From an uncultured Alphaproteobacteria bacterium (GTDB taxonomy: Bacteria; Pseudomonadota; Alphaproteobacteria; HIMB59; GCA-002718135), in contig CACNUI010000012.1 of NCBI GenBank assembly GCA_902623545.1, positions 1 to 40,226 on the forward strand: a DNA stretch of 40,226 bases. Reading direction: 5' to 3'. The translations under genes were made by a program, and so were the position numbers. Of this stretch, positions 33,854-40,226 are shown piece by piece. The notes under the pieces are model-generated. The model did no database searches and was not told the DNA's origin. It saw nothing but the letters and a program-made list of their open reading frames with translations. Every line of letters begins with the position of its first letter. Positions within the stretch are counted from its first letter, which is position 1.

Positions 33854-34722
33854 TGTCATTAATTTCATTAAGTAACGATAAATTGCTTTTAGAAATTTCT
33901 CCTGAAATGGGAGCATCAATAACAAAATTCAAAAATTTGAAATCAGGAAAGGATATTTTCAGACCATTTCCTAATAAAAAGAAAATTATTAGAAAAAATT
34001 GTTATTTTGCAGGTTATTTTGCAACAGTGCCATATTTTGGTGAAATTAAAAAAAAATCATTTTTATATAAAAACAAGTATATTTCACTTTCAAAAACTCA
34101 TCCACTTGAACCCGACACAATTCATGGTGAAGGGTGGGTTAGTAAATGGAAAGTTAAAAGTAAATCAAAAAAATCTACAGAACTTTTATTTAATCATACT
34201 GCAAAAAAAGGATTTCCATTCAAGTATCAAGTATCTCAAAAATTTATATTAAAAAATAAATCACTTTTTATTAATATTTCTATTTTAAATAACGATAAAG
34301 ATTCTTTTGATTGTGGAATCGGTTTTCATCCTTGGTTCAATTTACATAAAATTTCAAAAATATACTCTAATAACTTCACCTATACCAAAGAATATGAAAA
34401 AAAAATTTTCAAGAAAAAATTATTTTTAAAAAAAAAATTTTTGGATTTAAATAAATATAAAACTGATCAAACTTTTATAAATTGGAAGGGTATAGCTAAA
34501 CTTATAATAGATAAAGATACTGCAATAGAAATTAAAAATATAAAAAATATTAATAACCTTCATGTTTATTCACCACCAAATGAAAATTTTTTTTGTATAG
34601 AACCCGTTACTAATATAGGTAATGCATATAATATAAAAAAACACTCAAAAATTTATCAAGGTCTCAAACTATTAAAATCAGGTAAAAAATTTGAAGCAAA
34701 AGTTGAATTTAGGTTAATTTAA
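33853..34722 (+). CDS. Aldose 1-epimerase-like protein
   Basis: This 289-residue galactose-mutarotase-fold protein has N-terminal SPEMGASITKF, a first histidine H91 in DTIHGEGW, a second H159 in GIGFHPWFN, and a catalytic-type glutamate in FCIEPVTN near residue 255, all in family order. The likely role is interconversion of sugar anomers before oxidation. It is very lysine-rich, as is the preceding SMP-30 gene, with which it is translationally coupled. Members of this fold also include sugar-phosphate mutarotases, so the substrate is open. Confidence 0.8.
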   Translation: MSLISLSNDKLLLEISPEMGASITKFKNLKSGKDIFRPFPNKKKIIRKNCYFAGYFATVPYFGEIKKKSFLYKNKYISLSKTHPLEPDTIHGEGWVSKWKVKSKSKKSTELLFNHTAKKGFPFKYQVSQKFILKNKSLFINISILNNDKDSFDCGIGFHPWFNLHKISKIYSNNFTYTKEYEKKIFKKKLFLKKKFLDLNKYKTDQTFINWKGIAKLIIDKDTAIEIKNIKNINNLHVYSPPNENFFCIEPVTNIGNAYNIKKHSKIYQGLKLLKSGKKFEAKVEFRLI

Positions 34723-34791
34723 ATAAAATAATAATTTTTAATCAACTTAAGAGTATATCTTTTTCTTAAAATTATTTTAATATTTGAAAAG

Positions 34792-34813
34792 AACTTTATT
34801 ATATTTTAAAGTT
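34792..34813. terminator. Possible bidirectional AT-rich hairpin between convergent genes
   Basis: AACTTTA and TAAAGTT form a 7-base stem with an 8-base loop in the 96-base gap between the epimerase-like and enolase-family genes. The stem is weak. The rest of this gap is AT-rich with no clear feature. Confidence 0.35.
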
Positions 34814-34818
34814 GTAAT

Positions 34819-35988
34819 CTAGGCCACCTGATATTTTTTTATAGCTTCTTTGTTAAGTTCGATACCTAAGCCTGGTTTTGTTGGAGGTAAAATTTTACCA
34901 TCAACAAATTCAAATCCTTCTGTTGCTAGTTCTTTTCTTAAAATCTCTACACACATTTGTGGTGGTAAATATTCTATAAATCTACAATTTGATGTGTTGA
35001 AAGCAAAGTTAGCTGTTGCTGAAATAGATACTGAAGTCTTCCAACAATGTGGCACAATTATTCTATTATTATCTTGTGAAAACTTTGCTATTTTTTTTGC
35101 TTCTGTAAGTCCGCCGCAACGTCCAACATCAGGTTGAGCTACATCTATTTTCCCATTAATTATTAAATCTTCAAACTCATAACGAGTACTTAACCATTCA
35201 CCTGCAGCAATTTTCATTGGTGCCTCATCATGCATTCTAGCATAACTTTTTATATCATCTGTCCAAACTGGAGTTTCTAGAAAATAAATATCAAATTCTG
35301 ACCAATCTTTAACAGTTCGAAGAGCTTCTTCAGCATCTTTCCATCGATATTGAACATCAATCATTAAATGGATATCTGGACCTAGTGCCTTTCTTACTGC
35401 TGCAACAACTTCAGTTGTTCTTTCATCATTTTCATTTAATCCACTATGAGCATAGGGACCATTTAATGTAACTTCTGATTTAACAGCTTTAAATCCTAAG
35501 CTTTTTGCTTTCTCAGCCCAAGCAACTAAAGAGTCTCGATACTCTTCAAACGAATGACCTACTGGCTGAAGGGATGCATAAGGAATTACAAATTCTTGTT
35601 CTTTGCCACCCAATAACTCATAAACTGGTTTATTTAAAGCCTTACCTTTTATGTCCCAAAGTGCCATGTCAACTGCACTCATAGCATTGACACCAGCACC
35701 TCTTCGTCCAGTCATTGCTGTACCAATGTAAATTTTTTCCCAAAGTAGATCAATATTAAGTGGGTCTGAACCAATAAGAATTTCTTTTACACATTGATCC
35801 ATTGTATGTGTTCCTGGTGATTCAATAAAAGCTTTTGCAACCCAGGGACTAGTATCACATTCACCAAAACCCTCTATACCTTCGTCTGTTTTTATAATTA
35901 CCAAGCATGTATCTTGAGCTGATGATGTTAAACTTGGATCGTAATTATCTGCCAAAAGGACATATGTTTCTACATCAGTAATCTTCAT
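34819..35988 (-). CDS. Enolase-superfamily (mandelate racemase/muconate lactonizing) enzyme, paralogue B
   Basis: This 389-residue protein has metal ligands D211 (LMIDVQYRW), E238 (FLETPVW) and E264 (AAGEWLSTRY), dyad D287 and H314 (IVPHCWKT), and strand-2 motif K170-S-E172. It aligns over its whole length with the 31797-32966 protein without visible large gaps, so the two are paralogues or one was acquired. All catalytic positions are kept in both, which suggests different substrates rather than decay. It is the last gene of the importer 3 operon, 74 bases after the MalG-like permease. The reaction is unknown; acid-sugar dehydration is the family default. Confidence 0.82.
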   Translation of the reverse strand: MKITDVETYVLLADNYDPSLTSSAQDTCLVIIKTDEGIEGFGECDTSPWVAKAFIESPGTHTMDQCVKEILIGSDPLNIDLLWEKIYIGTAMTGRRGAGVNAMSAVDMALWDIKGKALNKPVYELLGGKEQEFVIPYASLQPVGHSFEEYRDSLVAWAEKAKSLGFKAVKSEVTLNGPYAHSGLNENDERTTEVVAAVRKALGPDIHLMIDVQYRWKDAEEALRTVKDWSEFDIYFLETPVWTDDIKSYARMHDEAPMKIAAGEWLSTRYEFEDLIINGKIDVAQPDVGRCGGLTEAKKIAKFSQDNNRIIVPHCWKTSVSISATANFAFNTSNCRFIEYLPPQMCVEILRKELATEGFEFVDGKILPPTKPGLGIELNKEAIKKYQVA

Positions 35989-36062
35989 ATTTAAATATCT
36001 ATAAAGTTTTCATATATTTTATCAATTGAAAGCTTAAAAACAGGAATAAAATTTTCTATCAC

Positions 36063-36893
36063 TTATCCTTTGACTGAACCTAAAGTTAATCCTTTAACAA
36101 TATGTTTTTGGGCAAAAGCAGCAAATAAAACCATAGGTATCATTGATATGATTGCACTTCCTGTCATACCTCCCCAATCTATCGAAGCATAACCTCTGAA
36201 AGAAGCCACTCCTACAGTAATTGGTTGGGCATCAAAAAAAGTTAAACCAAGCGCAATTGCTAACTCATTCCACACCCAAATACCATTTAATATAGCTGTA
36301 GCAACTATTCCTGGAATAATAAGTGGTAAATAAATTCTATATATTGCTTGCAGCGGACCACATCCATCAATAACTGCAGCATCATCTATTTCTTTTGGAA
36401 TCTCTTCCAAGAAACTTCTTAACATCCAAATTGAAAATGGAAGAACGTGTACTTGATATATTATTGCCATACCTAAATACGTATCATACAGTCCTATAGT
36501 TTGATAAATTGTAAACATAGGTAAAACAAATAAAAATTCTGGCAACATATATGCCAAAAGTAACCATTGCATAAATGCTGTTTTAAATCGAATCTGATAT
36601 CTTTTTAATGCATAGGCTGCAAACAAAGCTATAGTGATTGATAAAACTATACTTATCAAAGTTATAAATATTGAATTAAAAAAAGTATCTTTGAATAGAT
36701 CATTACCCCATAAATTGATGTAATTATTAATTGTAGGATCAAAAACTAATTTTGGAGGTTTTGTAAATGTTTCACCTTTAGATTTTATTGATAACATGAA
36801 TAACCAAATTATTGGAAGTAAGGTAAAACAAACTGCAAAAAAACTTACCAAGTAAGCTGTAATTAAGTATTTGTATTTATGAATCTTTGTCAT
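36063..36893 (-). CDS. CUT1-type sugar ABC transporter permease (MalG-like), system 3
   Basis: This 276-residue permease has six predicted helices. The EAA loop DDAAVIDGCGPLQAIYRIYL is at about 168-187, and the C-terminal KGLTLGSVKG is MalG-type. It overlaps the MalF-like gene by 4 bases. No ATPase is in this operon. The enolase-family paralogue B follows on the same strand. Confidence 0.88.
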   Translation of the reverse strand: MTKIHKYKYLITAYLVSFFAVCFTLLPIIWLFMLSIKSKGETFTKPPKLVFDPTINNYINLWGNDLFKDTFFNSIFITLISIVLSITIALFAAYALKRYQIRFKTAFMQWLLLAYMLPEFLFVLPMFTIYQTIGLYDTYLGMAIIYQVHVLPFSIWMLRSFLEEIPKEIDDAAVIDGCGPLQAIYRIYLPLIIPGIVATAILNGIWVWNELAIALGLTFFDAQPITVGVASFRGYASIDWGGMTGSAIISMIPMVLFAAFAQKHIVKGLTLGSVKG

Positions 36894-37732
36894 AAATCTT
36901 TATTTAATCGTGAGTAGAGGATCGTTAAGAAAATAACTACTATTGAGAACAATACCATAACTGTCATAGATTTACTCATTTCTAAAAAACTATAAGCCAC
37001 TCTATATGCATATGTTTGTAGAGCTTCTGTTGCTAAACCAGGACCACCAGCAGTTGTTCCCCAAACAATATCAAAAACTTTAAGAGTATCTATCGATCTA
37101 AAAATTAAAACTAAAAAAAGTAATGAGCGTATCATAGGTAATCGAATGTACCGTGTGATTTCCCATTCGCTAGCACCATCAATTTTTGCTGCTTCAATAG
37201 GTTCATTTGGAATACTTTTCAACCCTGCTAAAATTATGATGAACACAAAAGATGTTTGCCACCAAACGTCCAAGGCTATTATTGTAGGCATTGCTGCTGT
37301 ATATGATCCAAAAAAATCTGATTTTAATCCTATAAAAGATAGCAAATATGGAATAATACCAAACATATTATCAAGCATTACCTTAAAGAGCATTGTTACA
37401 GATATGCCAGAGATCATTAAGGGAATTAACAGAACAGTACGTATAATTGTTGATCCAATTTTAATTCTATCAATGTATATTGCTAATAAAACTCCAATCA
37501 AAATTTCAAAGAAACATGCAAAAAAAGCAAAGACAAAAGTATTTTTTACAATTATCCAAAATTCTTTATCTGATAGTAATACAATATAGTTTCTTAAACC
37601 TATAAAATCTTTTTCATCTCCCCAACGCCAATTAAACAAACTGTAATAAACTGAGTAACAAATAGGATAAAGTGAAGTAAAAGCTAAAATTAATACACTT
37701 GGTAAAAGAAAGTAATAGGGGGTATGTCTCAT
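36890..37732 (-). CDS. CUT1-type sugar ABC transporter permease (MalF-like), system 3
   Basis: This 280-residue permease has six predicted helices. The EAA loop EAAKIDGASEWEITRYIRLP is at about 180-199, followed by TTAGGPGLATEALQTYAYRVA, typical of MalF/UgpA-like proteins. Its start lies about 10 bases after a strong hairpin that follows the binding-protein gene. It works with the overlapping MalG-like gene. Confidence 0.88.
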   Translation of the reverse strand: MRHTPYYFLLPSVLILAFTSLYPICYSVYYSLFNWRWGDEKDFIGLRNYIVLLSDKEFWIIVKNTFVFAFFACFFEILIGVLLAIYIDRIKIGSTIIRTVLLIPLMISGISVTMLFKVMLDNMFGIIPYLLSFIGLKSDFFGSYTAAMPTIIALDVWWQTSFVFIIILAGLKSIPNEPIEAAKIDGASEWEITRYIRLPMIRSLLFLVLIFRSIDTLKVFDIVWGTTAGGPGLATEALQTYAYRVAYSFLEMSKSMTVMVLFSIVVIFLTILYSRLNKDL

Positions 37733-37742
37733 TGAGTAATAT

Positions 37743-37763
37743 GGAGGGGAAAACTTCCCCTCC
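37743..37763 (-). terminator. Hairpin after the system 3 binding-protein gene
   Basis: GGAGGGGAA and TTCCCCTCC form a perfect 9-base stem around a 3-base loop, between the binding-protein stop and the MalF-like ATG. No T-run follows, so an mRNA-stabilising or partial-stop role is likely. Confidence 0.65.
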
Positions 37764-37787
37764 TTAATTAAGTTTTAACAGCTTAGA

Positions 37788-39104
37788 TTACATTGCTTTG
37801 AAATTTGCATTTCCTTTAGCAGTAGCATCTTCACTACTTGCACCGCCATGGATATCTAGAATTACATCCATTATTTCCAGTGCATATTTATTAAAGTCTT
37901 TAACAGGTACAACAGAAGTTCTAACTGTTTTCATAGACTCTAGAGTTGCAGAAACATAGTCAGGGTTAAGTGTACTTGTATAAGAGTCATTTTCCCAAGT
38001 TGATAATCTACCTGCACCACCATGGAATGTTCCAATCACTGCTTCACTAGCTTTGTTGGTCATATATTGAATGAAATACCAGCCAGCTTCTTTTTCTTGA
38101 GCATTAGCACCCATACCAATTCCCCATTGCCAGTTTGCTGTGTAAGATGTTCCACCCTTTTCTTGAGGAGGTAGCGCCATGTAACCAGTATTACCCTTTG
38201 ATACAGGACAATCATCTGTTTCAAACCACGGACCAAATAATGATGCATCTGCAAAAAACGCAGCTTGACCATTACAAAAAGCATTTCCTGCTTCATTCCA
38301 GTTATATGATAAAATATCACTAGGTCCAGCTTGCATTAATCCCGCATAATCACTTAGACCTTTTTGAATAGCTGGATCATCAAGTCTTGGATTATCCCAA
38401 TCACCATCAAACCAAACACCGTAAGGCGCATCAAAAGATCTATCGCCCCACGCATTAAATACTAATCCAGAAATTGTATCAATATTTGTATCAGTTCTTA
38501 AACCTCGCATAGCAGCACCTGCAACATCTCCACCTGAGTCAGCTTTAACTTTTTTTGCCATTGCAATAAGCTCGTCCATAGTTTCAGGCAATTTTCCATC
38601 AAGATATTTGTTTACTAATTCTTTATTATAGAAAACAATATATGACTCAAATGACATAGGGATACAATAATAGCTAGATCCTGGTCCTCCTGGGAAGTTA
38701 GTTGCATTTAAAAAACCTGCAGGGAAATCTTCGATATCATAATCTCGGTCGGTTAGATTTGGATTAGCAATAAATTTATTTAATGGTTGTAACAAACCAT
38801 CACTAAATTGATTAAATGCAGTTGCATCCATTGGACAAAAATGAGCATCAGCACCTTTTGGCGCTCTCAAATTTACTTCCATTCTATCAAAATATAAATC
38901 TTCAGCTAAAGCATTAACCTTAACTTTTATTCCTGTATCAGCTTCAAATTGTGGTATTAAAGATCTAATACCATCAAGAACAGGATGCTCATTCATCAAA
39001 ATTGTAATGGTTTTTCCAGAATGTGCCTTCCAATCAAATGCATTAGCAGCATTAAATGAAAATAATACAGAAGTAACAATCAAAAATAATTTTAATATTT
39101 TCAT
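37788..39104 (-). CDS. Extracellular sugar-binding protein (family 1), system 3
   Basis: This 438-residue periplasmic binding protein serves a CUT1 importer. The signal peptide ends near ANA/FDW. The mature start KTITILMNEHPVLDGIRSLIPQFEADTG and later YYCIPMSFESYIVFYNKEL plus NGQAAFFADASLFGPW have the layout of alpha-glucoside- or sorbitol/mannitol-type binding proteins. Several cysteines and many tryptophans are present. AGGAGAAAT precedes the ATG. It is preceded on the same strand by the dehydrogenase gene, 96 bases away. Confidence 0.9.
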   Translation of the reverse strand: MKILKLFLIVTSVLFSFNAANAFDWKAHSGKTITILMNEHPVLDGIRSLIPQFEADTGIKVKVNALAEDLYFDRMEVNLRAPKGADAHFCPMDATAFNQFSDGLLQPLNKFIANPNLTDRDYDIEDFPAGFLNATNFPGGPGSSYYCIPMSFESYIVFYNKELVNKYLDGKLPETMDELIAMAKKVKADSGGDVAGAAMRGLRTDTNIDTISGLVFNAWGDRSFDAPYGVWFDGDWDNPRLDDPAIQKGLSDYAGLMQAGPSDILSYNWNEAGNAFCNGQAAFFADASLFGPWFETDDCPVSKGNTGYMALPPQEKGGTSYTANWQWGIGMGANAQEKEAGWYFIQYMTNKASEAVIGTFHGGAGRLSTWENDSYTSTLNPDYVSATLESMKTVRTSVVPVKDFNKYALEIMDVILDIHGGASSEDATAKGNANFKAM

Positions 39105-39200
39105 ATTATTTCTCCTCTTAGTTTTAATTTTTTTTATTAAATCTTAAATGAACATTAAGTCAAGTATTGAAAAAAAAATTATACAAAATATAGCGACAAA

Positions 39201-40226
39201 TTATCTTTTATGTAAATCGGTAATTATGCTCTTAAACGTATCTAGAGTTTCTTCAGTATATTTAAAATCATTTGCTATTCCATACCAAAGTTCATTTTTT
39301 TCAACATACTCTTTTAATGTTGAGAGAGTTCTCTCAACGTCATCCCAATTAATATTCATCGCCTCTGGTGTAAATTTAAAGTCTATAGATTTAAAAAAAT
39401 TTATAAATTTATCCTCTAATTTTTCATGTAATAAACATCCTAAAATAAAACCCAAACAAACTGGTTGACCATGAATAAATTTTTTATTTGTAATATACTC
39501 TAAATTATAAAAGAAAAAATGTTCAATACCTTCTATATGCCTTGGGTTCCAACCGCTTGAAAAAAAAGAATTACCTCCCCACTGATGAGCATTTATTACT
39601 GCATTAATTCCATCTTCATTCATTTCTTTAATATTTTCTGTATTTAAAAGAAGATCTTCCACATATTGTAAAGATTTATTTGCAAGTTCTGACTTGTATG
39701 ACCATTTCTCTTCACATTTATTTTGTTTATTTGCGTACTGCCAGTCTAAAACACCAGTGTAAAAACATAACACATCACCTATGCCTGAGTAATTATATAC
39801 TTTTGGAGCTGATTGAATTATTTCATAATCTAAAAAAACACATTCGGGAATTGCCCAACCAATATAGTTAACATTTCCATCTCTTCTTATTCCAGATCTA
39901 TGTCCGAAAACAGCATCTACCGAAATCGATGTCGGAAATTGAAAAAGCTTAAGATTGCATTTCCAAGAGAAATATTTAGCAATATCTAATGCTTGTCCTC
40001 CACCAAAACCAATAATCATCTTATAGTTTTTGAATTTGTTAACGTCCTTTTCCAATTCTTTTTCTTCAAGAGTACTTACAAAATAAACATCTATATTTTT
40101 AGGAAAGCGATTTTTATATAATTCCCAAATATCATTCATTGTAACAATACATGTTTCGGGGACTATAAAATTTTCTAGTTCTTGTGTTTGATTAAAGCCT
40201 GAAATTGTTTGGAACGGATTAAATAA
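39201..40226 (-). CDS. Metal-dependent dehydrogenase (glycerol-1-phosphate / iron-alcohol dehydrogenase-like), 5' end cut by the window
   Basis: This protein belongs to the dehydroquinate-synthase-like superfamily. The frame stays open from the ATG at 40139 to the right edge, encoding family-like sequence (NFIVPETCIV), so the true start lies outside. GFGGGQALDIAKY is the NAD-binding glycine motif, FPTSISVDAVFGHRSG follows, and metal ligands are expected at the aspartate of GIGDVLC and the histidines of NPRHIEGIEHFF and FIHGQPVCLG. Similarity to AraM/sn-glycerol-1-phosphate dehydrogenases is stronger than to FucO-type alcohol dehydrogenases. Next to a sugar importer it may reduce or oxidise a sugar-derived substrate. 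Confidence 0.72.
   Translation of the reverse strand, partial: LFNPFQTISGFNQTQELENFIVPETCIVTMNDIWELYKNRFPKNIDVYFVSTLEEKELEKDVNKFKNYKMIIGFGGGQALDIAKYFSWKCNLKLFQFPTSISVDAVFGHRSGIRRDGNVNYIGWAIPECVFLDYEIIQSAPKVYNYSGIGDVLCFYTGVLDWQYANKQNKCEEKWSYKSELANKSLQYVEDLLLNTENIKEMNEDGINAVINAHQWGGNSFFSSGWNPRHIEGIEHFFFYNLEYITNKKFIHGQPVCLGFILGCLLHEKLEDKFINFFKSIDFKFTPEAMNINWDDVERTLSTLKEYVEKNELWYGIANDFKYTEETLDTFKSIITDLHKR

Noticed and set aside
37146-37589. 147-codon plus-strand frame
   Set aside because: It is wholly antisense to the MalF-like permease, whose EAA loop and helices show the other strand is coding.

Overview
The window is a stretch of a very AT-rich, tightly packed bacterial chromosome. Many genes abut or overlap by 1-8 bases and intergenic gaps are short. 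Several genes are typical of Alphaproteobacteria: a hisC/tyrC pair, a zinc-ribbon (MJ0042-type) membrane protein, a twin-helix HIG1-type small protein, Coq7, an HNH protein ending in a tryptophan- and tyrosine-rich tail, and a small LptM-like lipoprotein between argH and lysA. Low GC, short spacers and many ABC sugar importers suggest a streamlined marine alphaproteobacterium such as the HIMB59/AEGEAN-169 group or a SAR11 relative. That placement is an inference from gene content and base composition, not a phylogenetic result.

Layout. 1-5549 holds amino acid and envelope housekeeping genes: the truncated 3' part of a histidinol-phosphate-type aminotransferase, prephenate/arogenate dehydrogenase, plsC, a zinc-ribbon protein, lysA, an LptM-like lipoprotein and argH. 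5654-11682 is a collinear cluster: a 3-hydroxyacyl-CoA dehydrogenase/enoyl-CoA hydratase fusion, an acyl-CoA synthetase of the family that includes DmdB, a MetY-like PLP enzyme and an alpha/beta hydrolase. 11691-15089 holds small proteins, an esterase, an HNH protein, coq7, dsbB and a DedA/VTT-type membrane protein.

15098-18110 is a small genomic island. An exact 56-base direct repeat of the 3' part of a tRNA-Leu(CAA) gene sits at its left end, and the intact tRNA (18056-18140, minus strand) sits at its right end. Both inner edges carry a second, near-identical 21-base repeat containing GGGCAAC, which resembles recombinase arm sites. The roughly 2.96 kb between holds six unrecognised genes, four of them in a coupled, mostly membrane-protein operon, and no visible integrase. 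Removing the island would rebuild the order sufE, tRNA-Leu, DedA-type gene, dsbB, coq7.

18144-40226 starts with sufE, galT and galE and continues as a long carbohydrate region. It contains three ABC importers: two CUT1-type (binding protein plus two permeases, no ATPase) and one PotABCD-like set with its own ATPase. Around them lie four enolase-superfamily acid-sugar dehydratase-like enzymes, two lactonase candidates (amidohydrolase and SMP-30 type), an SDR dehydrogenase, an aldose 1-epimerase-like protein and a metal-dependent dehydrogenase cut by the window end. Together these look like import and non-phosphorylative oxidation of (L-)sugars or sugar acids: mutarotation, oxidation to lactone, lactone hydrolysis, then dehydration. 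The one member whose substrate can be guessed from sequence is an L-rhamnonate dehydratase-like protein. Strong hairpins sit just after all three binding-protein genes. No transcription regulator gene, CRISPR array, insertion sequence or rRNA is visible.
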